From the NCBI GenBank assembly GCA_010093485.1, contig MU001493.1:1-14282 (forward strand): a stretch of DNA of 14,282 bases. The letters run 5' to 3'. The stretch is from Karstenula rhodostoma CBS 690.94 (taxonomy: Eukaryota > Ascomycota > Dothideomycetes > Pleosporales > Didymosphaeriaceae). This document shows positions 1 to 8,480 of this stretch, piece after piece; the stretch's first letter is position 1; each line of letters begins with the position of its first letter. The notes under the pieces were generated by a model. The model was not told the origin of the DNA. It did no database searches and was given only the letters and a program-made list of their open reading frames with translations. The position numbers and the translations under genes are program-made.

Positions 1-95
1 ACCCTAACCCTAACCCTAACCCTAACCCTAACCCTAACCCTAACCCTAACCCTAACCCTAACCCTAACCCTAACCCTAACCCTAACCCTAACCCT
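1..95 (+). repeat. Telomere, (CCCTAA)n
   Basis: Fifteen perfect ACCCTA units and a final ACCCT, with no variants. This is the C-rich strand of the TTAGGG telomere used by filamentous ascomycetes. C-rich at the left end means base 1 lies toward the chromosome tip and the window reads inward. The array stops abruptly at 95/96, where the collar sequence begins. The tract is short and may be cut by the assembly, so its true length cannot be judged. Confidence 0.99.
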
Positions 96-200
96 GGGAT
101 ATCCCGCCGGTGGGTCCACGGGCGCTGCGGGTCACCTCCGGCGACCCTCGCGCCCTACATCTCCTTACCAGTGACTGCTTCGAGCTACACAGGGTATTAT
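96..200. other. GC-rich telomere-adjacent collar that escaped RIP
   Basis: About 105 bp between the telomere and the AT-rich domain. It is visibly GC-rich and keeps many CpA and TpG steps (TCA, ACA, CCA, TGG, TGC and TGA all occur), which are almost absent after base 205. It starts with a perfect 10-bp palindrome, GGGATATCCC (96-105), touching the last telomere unit. I see no open reading frame; the only minus-strand ATG (158-160) is followed at once by TAG. It may be a conserved telomere-associated sequence shared by chromosome ends, or sequence added after RIP had acted. Confidence 0.8.
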
Positions 201-395
201 AATAATATGGAATATAGTTAATAGGTTTATACTATTTAATACCTATATATAATCTTCTCTACTTCTACTAGAATAATTGCCCCCTACTAATTTATAATTT
301 AAATACTAATACTATATACTAACTATACCTATATATACTCTAAATACTAATACTATCTATATACTAATACTATATATTATATTATTATATTATAT
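201..395. repeat. Near-pure A/T stretch with ATACTAATACTAT repeats
   Basis: No coding frame is evident. The word ATACTAATACTAT occurs three times (302-315, 343-356 and 361-373, the first two with an extra 5' A), followed by an alternating TATAT/ATTAT run to 395. Repeats of this kind in RIP DNA probably descend from CA- or TG-containing units made alike by mutation, so the similarity may be partly secondary. Confidence 0.6.
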
Positions 396-411
396 TTAGG
401 GTTAGGTAGGG
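396..411 (-). repeat. Interstitial telomere-like remnant, inverted
   Basis: TTAGGGTTAGG followed by TAGGG, about two and a half telomere units. The G-rich strand is on the plus strand, opposite to the terminal array. It lies between the A/T stretch and the 3' end of fossil gene A. It is too short to prove telomeric origin. Confidence 0.5.
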
Positions 412-413
412 AG

Positions 414-428
414 TTTATAGGAAAGTTT
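414..428 (+). repeat. Dispersed motif copy 1 (TATAGGAAAGTTT type)
   Basis: TTTATAGGAAAGTTT, preceded by a G-rich triplet run (GGGAG). It lies just past the 3' end of fossil gene A. The same core recurs at 2716, 4761, 7044, 7121, 14101 and 14146, and as weaker variants at 3875, 6421, 6694, 6764 and 6834, always in this orientation. Confidence 0.6.
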
Positions 429-440
429 ACTATAAGCCCC

Positions 441-1240
441 CTAACTATATCTAGCCTACCTATTATCTATAAAGGTATCTAGGTCCTTTATAGTATACGC
501 TCTAAAATACTTATATATATTAAAGTTATTATTAGTATTATTATAAGGGTGGTCGCTAAGCTCGTTTATTATAAATAGTAGATTACTAGGGTATCTAGAT
601 AGCTATTTCCTTTCTCCCTTTTTAAGTATATATTCCTTAAGCGCCTATATCTACTCCTTATCTAGATTATTTAATTCTAACTACACAAACTAGTTTACTA
701 GATTAGTAAGGTATATATTTTTGGCTACTTAAACTATATCTATTATAATATCTATAATATACTTATTATACTCCTTCTATAATATTACCTACTTAAGACT
801 ATCTTTCTTATAATTATAGAGGTAGATAAACTTATCCTAGTTAGCTTTAATATCTATATTATTAAAGAGTAAAGTAATATTATACTTTTTCTCTATAGGT
901 AGTACTACTCGGTGCCATATCTATATAGGTAGGTCTAGAGGTATTAAAATTATAAATATTCCTAATTAGCTAGACTAGGGTTTAGTAGTATAGAAGGCTA
1001 CTTCTTAATTCTCTATTATATCCCTAAGAACGCTAAACTCTATCTAGTTATCTAGGAGAAATAGGTAGTATATACTATTAAAAAGGGAAGCCTCTTATAT
1101 TTTATAAATTATACTAATAATAGTATAGGTATTATTCTACTATTAGTAATTATAAGTCTCCCTTATAGGTTAGTTAGTAAAGTACTTATTAGAATTAAAT
1201 AACCTATAGAAGAGTTAAAATATATTATATACTTATATTA
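441..1240 (-). pseudogene. Fossil gene A, unknown protein
   Basis: A RIP-killed reading frame of about 265 codons in one minus-strand phase. I count about 23 stops, all TAA or TAG. One run of 48 codons, roughly 605 down to 460, has none and includes the readable peptide NELSDHPYNNT, with a retained CAC. The reading is rich in Lys, Asn, Asp, Glu and Tyr, as expected of a soluble protein, whereas the opposite strand gives stops or hydrophobic residues. A retained TGG-CAC-CGA (Trp-His-Arg) lies near 909-920. The C-terminal end is taken as a TAG at 441-443, just before the dispersed motif. No ATG remains; a start near 1220-1245 is a guess. About 40 bp upstream its coding strand carries a 79-nt pyrimidine tract, which is promoter-like in fungi. 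I do not recognise the family. Confidence 0.55.
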
Positions 1241-1278
1241 TAGAATAGTAGGTAAGAAGGTAGTTTAGAGAAGATAGT

Positions 1279-1357
1279 AGAGAGGGGAGAGAGGGGAAAA
1301 GGGAGAGAAAAGAGGAAGGAGAGAGAAGAGAAAGAGGAAAAAAAAAAGAGAGAGGGG
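1279..1357 (+). promoter_or_regulatory. 79-nt pure purine tract; CT-rich promoter-like on the minus strand
   Basis: Every base from 1279 to 1357 is A or G, with GA and GGGG blocks and a run of ten A's. On the minus strand it is an uninterrupted C/T tract just upstream of the inferred start of gene A. CT-rich tracts before the start are a known feature of ascomycete promoters. Such a tract contains neither CpA nor TpG, so RIP could not change it and it keeps its original sequence. It could also form triplex DNA. Confidence 0.55.
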
Positions 1358-1561
1358 TTATAAAGTAATTACTAAACTATAAATAGATATCTTAGTAGAT
1401 CTACCTATATAATAGTATATAAGATATTACTAGATTATACTATCTAAGGTAAAGATTATAGTAAAGGCTACTATAATAGATTCTTAATACTATAGTAAAA
1501 AAATATAAGTAAATAATAGAATATATCTATAAATTAGAACTATCTATACTAACTATTATTA

Positions 1562-1627
1562 TATAGTTCTAGACTATAACCCTACTTTAATCTCTATTAC
1601 TATTATTTTATAGTTCTAGACTATAAC
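1562..1627. repeat. 47-bp spaced duplication
   Basis: TATAGTTCTAGACTATAAC at 1562-1580 recurs at 1609-1627. Each copy is followed by CTACTTTAATCTCTAT, which starts the 19-bp minisatellite. The locus therefore grew both by a longer and by a shorter unit. Confidence 0.7.
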
Positions 1628-1720
1628 TCTACTTTAATCTCTATCCCCTACTTTAATTTCTATCCCCTACTTTAGTTTCTATCCTCTACTTTAGTCTCTA
1701 TCCCCTACTTTAATCTTTAC
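1626..1720. repeat. 19-bp minisatellite, five units
   Basis: The unit CCCCTACTTTAATTTCTAT occurs at 1645-1663, 1664-1682, 1683-1701 and 1702-1720, with a first diverged unit at 1626-1644. Units differ at a few sites, mostly A/G and C/T. The array begins right after the putative stop of gene B. Nineteen is not a multiple of three, so a coding role is unlikely. Confidence 0.85.
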
Positions 1721-1723
1721 TAC

Positions 1724-2707
1724 TTACTACTTCCTCTTTCTATTACCTCTACTAGACTTTTTTAGTATTATAGTTAAATAGTCTATATCCTTTAGACCCT
1801 TATAGGCCTTAATCTACTTTATAACCTAACTATATTCTTATATATTTAGAGGTATAAGATTACTAGGAGGTAGATAATATATTAGATATTACTTTATATA
1901 ATTAAGTATATTCTATATACTATACTTATCTAGGTACTCCTTAATATCTAATACTTACTTATTAGAACTCTACTCTATATTAGCTTCTTAGATAGCCTTA
2001 AGCACTTTTATATAGATATTATTAAATATTTAGAAACTATTATATTATATAGGAATAATAGTTAGATAAGTATTTTATAAATCTATTCTAGTATTTTTAG
2101 TATACTTATCGAGCTCTACCTATATTCTAAATAGTATATTACTTACCTTTAGAGTATAGTCTATAAGGTAGGCTATACTAGGTTTCTTTTTCTTCTTAGG
2201 TATAGACTTAATATAGAAAATATTATCTAGATTAAAACTATATTCCTCTATTTAGACTACTTTATATATATCTAACTCTAGCTACCCTAATTTAATAATA
2301 TCCTTAGTAAAGTTATCTAGAAAACTAGATATTCTAGTAATAGTCCTAATAGAAGTAGAGGCTATAAGAGTATATATTATAATAGAAAACAAGACTAGGG
2401 TAGGCTATTACTTAGAAGGGTACTTATAGTTCTTATACTCCTCCTTAATAAACTTTATAGTATATTTACTAAAGATAAAAAGATACTTATAGTTAGTATT
2501 ATTAAGGGCTATATTATACTTAGGCCTCCTAATAAAGGTATCTAGTATATTCTTATATACCTAAGTAATAATATCCTCTAGAATATTAAAGATTTTAGTA
2601 AACTCCTTAATACTATTTTCCTTAATAGTATAGTTAAAGAAAGTAGATACTAATACTAATAAAATAAGTAGGTTTTTACTAGAAAAGTTAGTAAGGATAG
2701 TTATTAT
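1724..2707 (-). pseudogene. Fossil gene B, basic protein of unknown function
   Basis: About 328 codons in one minus-strand phase. Two long runs lack stops: 50 codons at 2560-2411 and about 40 more directly after two stops. The reading is lysine- and asparagine-rich. A lysine cluster, PKKKKKP, near 2180-2200 and a basic C-terminus (RGNRKRK) could have been nuclear localisation signals. Lys codons cannot be hit by RIP unless flanked by T or C, so these clusters are probably original. The frame ends at tandem TAG-TAA (1729-1724), next to the minisatellite. It is divergent from gene C with almost no spacer, and the dispersed motif (2716) sits between them. The starts of both are uncertain. No family recognised; a DNA-binding role is only a guess from the basic clusters. 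Confidence 0.57.
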
Positions 2708-2710
2708 ATA

Positions 2711-2730
2711 GGGGGTATATAGGAAAGTTT
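2711..2730 (+). repeat. Dispersed motif copy 2
   Basis: GGGGG followed by TATATAGGAAAGTTT, between the 5' ends of divergent fossil genes B and C. Same orientation as the other copies. Confidence 0.65.
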
Positions 2731-2761
2731 CTAGAGTACCCTTAAGTAAATTAACTTATCT

Positions 2762-3934
2762 ATATTACTAGATACTATATATTCCTTAGATAGTAATATA
2801 GAAGAAGTATATATTTAGATATTAGTTATCTTAATATTAATATCTAAGAGCCTAGTCCTCTATATTTTAGTTTAAGGGGAAATTTATAAGAGCGCTAATA
2901 TAACTATTATTCTAGAGGTTATAACTAGTACTAAATACCTAAAAGAATATAAGGAGGATATAAATCTTAGTTTTAGTACTATTCTAGAGAAATTAAATCT
3001 AGTTACACTAGGCCACGCTATTAAAGGAGTAAACTAAAAATAGTATATATTCTAATAGTTTAAGAATCTCTTAGATAAGCTTTTAAATTAAAGGTATAAA
3101 AAACTATAGAATAATCTTTTTATTATAAACTAGAGTCTAGTCTATAATAAGGGCTATAATTACTTATATTTTTAGTAAGTACTTAAGGAACTTATAGGTA
3201 AGCTAGATATTATTAAGCTTATCCTAGTTAATATTAGTAGAGATAGTATTATAACCTATATCTAGTGCCTTTTTAAATAACTACTAAATATAATCGCTAT
3301 ATTCTTTTAAACTACCCTTAGGGAGTACATTATACTCTTTAAAGAGGGGGGACTAGTTATAAAACTAGAATTTATAGTTTAGATTATATTTTAGGTCGAG
3401 CTAATTATTGCTATATCTATATATAGAGTCCTTAGATTACTTCTCTATATTAACCTTAATATATAGGTACCTAAGAAAAGGATAAAACTTAATAATCTAG
3501 ATAGTCTTCTAAGTATAGATATTAACTATAGGAATATTTTAACTATTAGAGCTCTTATATATTATAAATATATACTTAGACTAGTATATAAACTAGTTAT
3601 TATAGATATACTTATCTAATAGTGTAAATACTTACTTAATAGTATAATAGTACTTTAGTAGAATAGACTAGCCAATAGTATTTCTAGATTTAGAAATAAT
3701 AACGCTATTAAAGTCGTGTCTAAGTATAAAATATACTATAGTTAGTTATATAAGCTTACTTTAAGCAATTTATTTATTATAAGTAGGGCTTAGGGTATTT
3801 ATTATAAACTCTACCTAGTTACTATATAGAAATCTAAAGTACGCGCTATATATTATTAGTATATATTAGAGGAGGATATAGAAAAGTTTCCTAACCTTCC
3901 TATAAAGGAACTTACTTAGGATTCTCCTTATTAA
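2762..3934 (+). pseudogene. Fossil gene C, unknown protein
   Basis: About 390 codons in one plus-strand phase. Two stop-free runs stand out: 53 codons at 2876-3034 and 50 codons at 3467-3616. The first retains ACA and CAC in the peptide VTLGHAIKGVN. The second begins VPKKRIKLNNLD. The tail reads EEDIEKFPNLPIKELT and then meets TAG and TAA (3917, 3932). Residue use is mixed, with many Lys, Glu, Asp and Leu, as in a real soluble protein. The inferred start is an ATA (2762) that could have been ATG, but no start can be proven. It is convergent with D2, whose end it overlaps by about 20 bp. I see no known catalytic motif. Confidence 0.57.
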
Positions 3935-4740
3935 GTAGGTAGGGGTTATTATAATCTAGGTAGAACCCTATAATATAGCCGATTTTAGCTAACTCCTTAT
4001 AGTATTTATCCTCCTACTTAGTAAACTTATTAAAGAGGTTTAGGTTCTCTAGTAGTTTTAAGTAGTTCCTAATATCTTCTATACCCCTAGACGTAGAATA
4101 GCCTAATAATAGAAATAATCTATATAGGTATAACTATAAAATAGTCCTCTATATAGAGCTCTAATTCTATAGAAAGTCTTATACCTTATTATAAAATACT
4201 AGCCTAAACTTATAATTAAAAGTATAGATATACTTACTTAGGGGTTTAGTTAGTAGGGAATTAGACTATATTTTATAATCCTAAAAGTTAAACTTATCTA
4301 GCTTAAAGCCATTTTCCTTAGTAAATAATTTAACGTTCTCCTTAATATAGGACTAGAAAGTATAGGGGCCGGTAAACTTAGCTATATAATTATAGAAGAC
4401 TATAAAGATAGTATACTAGTTATAAGAATCTTTATAGTTCTAAATACTTAAATTAGTATTAGGGAAACTAGTAACTACTTTAAAACTAGATATAGCTAAT
4501 AACTTATTAGGGGAGATTATAAAAATAGTAAAGTAAATTAATATTTATATAAGCTTAATTACTATCTAATAGTAAAGTCTAGCCAAGGTAAGATAAAGAA
4601 AAGGCCTAGATTTATCTCTAGACTACTTATAATTCGAGTTTATAGTAGGCTAGGCAGGTTACTTTTTATAGATATTAGTAAGCTTTAGGTCGAGATAATA
4701 TTTATAATCTAGTATAATCTATAATAAGTTAGTAGGGTAG
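3912..4740 (-). pseudogene. Fossil gene D2, unknown protein
   Basis: About 276 codons in one minus-strand phase, with about 17 stops in 260 codons (6.5%). One competing minus phase over 180 codons has 19%; the other has about 8%, so the phase choice rests also on residue composition. Stop-free runs include about 34 codons at 4535-4440 and 39 codons at about 4115-4000 containing the peptide GIEDIRNYLKLLENLNLF. Retained CpG-containing codons (GGC, TCG, ACG) and one TTG support an old coding sequence. The end is set at a TAA at 3914-3912. It is in the same phase as D1, but a TAG-TAG pair at 4790-4785 and a copy of the dispersed motif separate the two, so I list them apart. A single longer gene is possible. 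Function unknown. Confidence 0.5.
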
Positions 4741-4755
4741 AATAGGGTATAGCTA

Positions 4756-4775
4756 GGGGGTTTATAGGAAAGTTT
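4756..4775 (+). repeat. Dispersed motif copy 3
   Basis: GGGGG followed by TTTATAGGAAAGTTT, between the TAG pair closing D1 and the inferred start of D2. Confidence 0.65.
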
Positions 4776-4784
4776 TCTATAAAT

Positions 4785-6680
4785 CTACTAGAGATATACC
4801 TTAAATATAATTACCCCTACTTAAATAGTTTTACCTAATTCGATTATATTAGTAATAATTCTACCTTTAATAGATACTACTTTATTAATACTAGCCAGTA
4901 TATTAGCTACCTATTTTATAATAACTACCTACTACTATTTAAGAGAGAGTATTATATATAATATTAACTTATACCTTATATTAGTAATATATATAGAGGC
5001 GTAGGCCTCCTTAAGGTATATTAGGGTAAATATACTATTATTACTACCTATTTTAAAAATTTCTATACTATAGTTATTAGCTTACTTAGTAGGAAGAGAT
5101 ACTATATTAGTTACCTTACTCTATTTACTTCTTTATAGTATATTATAGTTATCCTCTACTACAGTATTCTTAATATCCCTATAAACTATTTCTACTTCCT
5201 CTTTAATAACCACTTCTAGTATATAGAATACTAATATACTATCCTCTACTATAGGCTAGGAAGCTAGTAGAGTAATCTTTAAGTACTTCTAATAAAGATT
5301 ATTGGCCACGCGAATAATTAGATTCTTAGTATAATTAGGGTCTATAATAGTCTTAATATTATATAGATAGTACTTTATATACTTCTAGAGTATATTAATA
5401 GAGGCTCTATATAACTAGTATTTTATAGTATCTATATTTATTATATAAACTATTATTAGGTATAAATATATAGACTTCTCTAGTTAGGCCTTAGTAGCTA
5501 GGTTCTATAAAGTATAAGTATCCTATTTTTTAATATTAGCTAGAAAAGATATAAAGACTTCCTTATTTAATATCTCTTAGATATATTATAGCTCTACTAT
5601 ACTAGGAATAGTATTATTATATATAAGTATATCCTCCTCTGGCTTAGAAATTAGGTTACTAACCTTTAACTATTTTATAGCTAGGTAAGAAGGTATACCT
5701 TAAGAGCTAATATTATTAGCTACCTTTTAGGTAGCTTATATATTTATTTTCCTATTTTATACCCTAATAGTACTAGACTATATCTATATGGCGAGGGCTT
5801 TTATATATCCCTTTTAGATTAATACTACTAGATTTTTTAGGGCGTATACTTTATTAAGGGGTTGGTTTAGCTATAGGATAATCTTATAATTAATCTATAG
5901 ATATATAAGGATTATATCTTCTCCCTTAATCTTTATTTAGTTAAAGAATAATTATATAGGTTAGATAAGGATATACTCTACCTTCTTTATAAAGTAGGCC
6001 TAATAGAATACTAAACTCTAGAACTACTATACTTTAAATAGGATAGTAAGTAATAGGATCTTATCTATTTTTAAGATACCCTCTTTAACTACTCTATCTA
6101 GGCTTAGTAACTACTTACTAAGTTTAATATATTATATAATTTCTTTATAGGCCGAAGTAATAAGCGGGTTTATAATATATATTTAAATAAAGGTATTAGA
6201 AGATATAGTAAGTATTTTATTAGTAAAATCCCTAGGACTAGTAATCTACCTTAAAAAAGGTACTAAGTTTAATATATATAGGGTTCTATTTATATAGACT
6301 AAAGTTACTTCTATTTTATTAACTACTATATCCTCTATATCTCTACTATTACTATTATTAGATATTTTATTTTTAAAGAAAGTAATAGGTATATTATCTA
6401 GTAATTAGTTATTAGGGGGGTAGTTAGAAAAGTTTTAGAAAGTATTTATATATCTAACTTATACTATAGAAGTAGGAGTATATAGGCTTAGTAACTTAGT
6501 ATACTTCTACTTTATAGCTAGGTTAGATATAGTAAGGCCGGCTTTACTTAAGTCTAGTTAAGGTAAGGGAGGCTAGTTAGGGTCTAGGTTATACTAGTTT
6601 AGGAAACCGAATTTATTAATATATTTCTCTAAATCTAGGATACTAGAAAAGGAGATATCTATATTAGATAATATATTATA
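4785..6680 (-). pseudogene. Fossil gene D1, unknown protein of about 630 residues
   Basis: A frame of about 632 codons on the minus strand without a phase change. Stops run near 7%, all TAA or TAG. The longest clean run is 52 codons at 6404-6249 (peptide SNSRDIEDIVVNKIEVTLVY). The N-terminal part is Pro/Asn/Leu-rich; the middle is Lys/Glu-rich (EDSILVFYILEVVIKEEVE near 5270-5210); a retained CGC-GTG-GCC (Arg-Val-Ala) lies at about 5314-5306. The plus strand in the phase with matching third positions has as few stops, but it gives an almost uncharged Leu/Ile/Ser/Thr sequence, typical of antisense. The start is inferred near an ATA around 6665-6680, directly before the 70-bp tandem repeats. It vaguely resembles a large structural or gag-like protein, but I found no zinc knuckle or catalytic motif, so I assign nothing. 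Confidence 0.55.
6421..6436 (+). repeat. Degenerate dispersed motif inside D1
   Basis: Six G's followed by TAGTTAGAAAAGTTTT. It departs from the core at two positions and lies in the N-terminal part of D1, so it may be chance. Confidence 0.3.
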
Positions 6681-6890
6681 GGTATATAGGGGGTACTTAG
6701 AAAACTTTTTAATATCCCCCCTTAGACTAGTATAAGAGTATAGTAATTATAGGTATATAGGGGTATATAGGAAACTTTTTAATATCCCCCCTTAGACTAG
6801 TATAAGAGTATAGTAGTTATAGGTATATAAGGGTATATAGGAAACTTTTTAATATCCCCTTCTATACTAGTATAGGAATATAGTAGTAGT
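6678..6890. repeat. 70-bp tandem repeat, three copies
   Basis: The marker AATATCCCCY begins at 6711, 6781 and 6851, exactly 70 bp apart. Units share GGTATATAGGGG, a variant of the dispersed motif, AAACTTTTTAATATCCCC, and ACTAGTATAAGAGTATAGTA. The part from GGGGTATAT to ATATCCCC is a quasi-palindrome with one bulged base. The array lies immediately upstream of the inferred start of D1. Copies differ at few sites, so it expanded late or was homogenised by the mutation process. Confidence 0.88.
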
Positions 6891-7328
6891 AAATATAGTA
6901 AGTATATTAAACTAGTATAGTTTTATAGGTAGAAAAGGAGAGATAATAAAAAGAAAGGGAGACTATATACTAAATAATATTAGTAAATTAATTCCTATTA
7001 TAATAGGTTCTAATCTATACTAAGTTAGTAGTTACTATAGAGGTTTATAGGAAAGTTTCTGGCTTATTACTTATTTAGTTAAAGGTGGCCTATTAGCTAG
7101 GGCTATATTATTTAGAAATCCTTAGGAAAGTTTAGCGTGTCTAGTATCTCTTCTAGTTAAATCCAGCTAGTTACTATACTTATAATACTAAAGGTACTAT
7201 AGTGGCTAAGGGTAATAGGAATAGGAGCTATAGTAGAGGTAGTAAGAGGGTATTAAAAAATAGAGTAGGTAAGAATAGGAAGTAGAAAGGATAAAGAGTT
7301 TAAGTAGTATATATTTTATTTAAGTACT
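6891..7328. other. Spacer between D1 and E
   Basis: About 440 bp with no credible frame. It contains two dispersed motif copies (7044 and 7121) and several retained TGG/TGC sites (7061, 7086, 7202). A G/A-rich stretch runs from about 7200 to 7300. With the 70-bp repeats it would have been the promoter region of D1 and the 3' flank of E. Confidence 0.5.
7044..7058 (+). repeat. Dispersed motif copy 4
   Basis: TTTATAGGAAAGTTT after GAGG, in the D1-E spacer. A shorter copy, CTTAGGAAAGTTT, follows at 7121-7133. Confidence 0.6.
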
Positions 7329-8480
7329 CTATTTATTTACCTGCGCCAAGCCTATATTACGTGACTAGCACGTTACCTAGGTAAGAGACCTAAATAAGAG
7401 ATAATTATACTTTACCTAGAATTAGGTAGGGTATTAACTTATCTATATCTCTCTATAGGAGCGTCCCTTATATATCGCCTAGTTATTAATTTAGTAAGGT
7501 ATAAATATATAATATTACTATCCTTCCTACTATATATCTAGTCCTTCTATATTCTAGTCTCTATCTTAGATATATAGTAGGAGTAGTTAGTTATACTATT
7601 CTAATATAAGGTATATTTTTATAATCTAGTTTAGTCCTAAAATAATCCTCCCTACTTTATAGTTATCTCTAAAATTAACTACTTTTATAAAGTATATTCT
7701 AAAGTTATATAGTAAGTTTATATCCTATTTATCTCTCTCTATTTCCTTAATTTTATTAATCTATTTAGAGTGCGCAGTTTTATATTTATCCTAAAGGATA
7801 GTCTAAGTATTATAAATTATATATTTATTAATATAAAGACCTTATTAGACTAGAGTAGTCCTTACTTTACTTATTTCTAGAAATATCTACTCTAGATAGT
7901 AGTTAGTAGGTATTAGATAGAACTAGTAGTTACCCTTTACCTATTTATTATCTATAGTATACTAATAGGTTATAATAGTATCCCTAATATACTTAGCTTA
8001 GCTACTATTAGTACTAGTATACTAATCCTATCTATATTTAAACAGGTCTCCTTTAATAAAGTAGGTAATATAGTGTAGCCTCTAGTAGGCTATATAAGTA
8101 GGTAATTTATTATAGAATAATTTAGTATATAGCTTATTAGTATTATTAGTATTCTATATAAAGAAGTCGAGTTCTCTTCTTTATTTAGTAGAGGTAAAAG
8201 GTATATATAATAGGGAGCTTACTATTTATAAATTAGGGTAGTGTACTAGGGCTATATAGGTATAAACTTACCTTAGAAAGAGGGTTATTTTATAGGTATT
8301 ATTATATCCCTATAAGTATAGTTATAGGGTATTAGAGTATATAAGGGTAATAGGCCCTAATATATTAGTATTAGTATTAGTACTACTAATAGCTATCTCT
8401 TTAACTAGAGAGTTTATAGTACCTAAATAGAGCCGGTTTATATAGGAGGGTAGAATCTTAGTATATAAATATTATAAGAT
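7329..8480 (-). pseudogene. Fossil gene E, unknown protein
   Basis: About 385 codons in one minus-strand phase. The first 49 codons (8471-8325) are stop-free and contain the peptide NSLVKEIAISSTNTNTN. Later parts read PTYIAY and RLHYITYFIKGDL with a retained CAC and CTG, and DKYKTAHSK with retained GCG-CAC at about 7770. The C-terminal end has NIGLAQVNK with retained TTG, GCG and CAG near 7341-7358, then TAG at 7331-7329. The antisense plus-strand reading is strongly hydrophobic, which is why I chose the minus strand. It is divergent from G1 with little or no spacer, so one or both starts must be shifted from where I place them. Family not recognised. Confidence 0.52.

Larger units (their letters stand above)
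1241..1723. other. Spacer between fossil genes A and B
   Basis: Roughly 480 bp with no convincing frame. It holds a purine tract at its left end (1279-1357) and a 19-bp minisatellite at its right end (1626-1720). Between them is AT-rich DNA with stops in all frames. It would have contained the promoter of A and the 3' end of B. Confidence 0.5.

Noticed and set aside
4860..5880. Plus-strand reading opposite D1 with equally few stops and a retained in-phase ATG (5788)
   Set aside because: The product would be almost uncharged, rich in Leu, Ile, Ser and Thr, as antisense readings of AT-rich genes usually are; the minus strand reads as a balanced protein.
7440..8200. Plus-strand hydrophobic reading that could be a membrane protein
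   Set aside because: It is the antisense of fossil gene E in the phase with matching third codon positions; the minus reading is charged and continuous.
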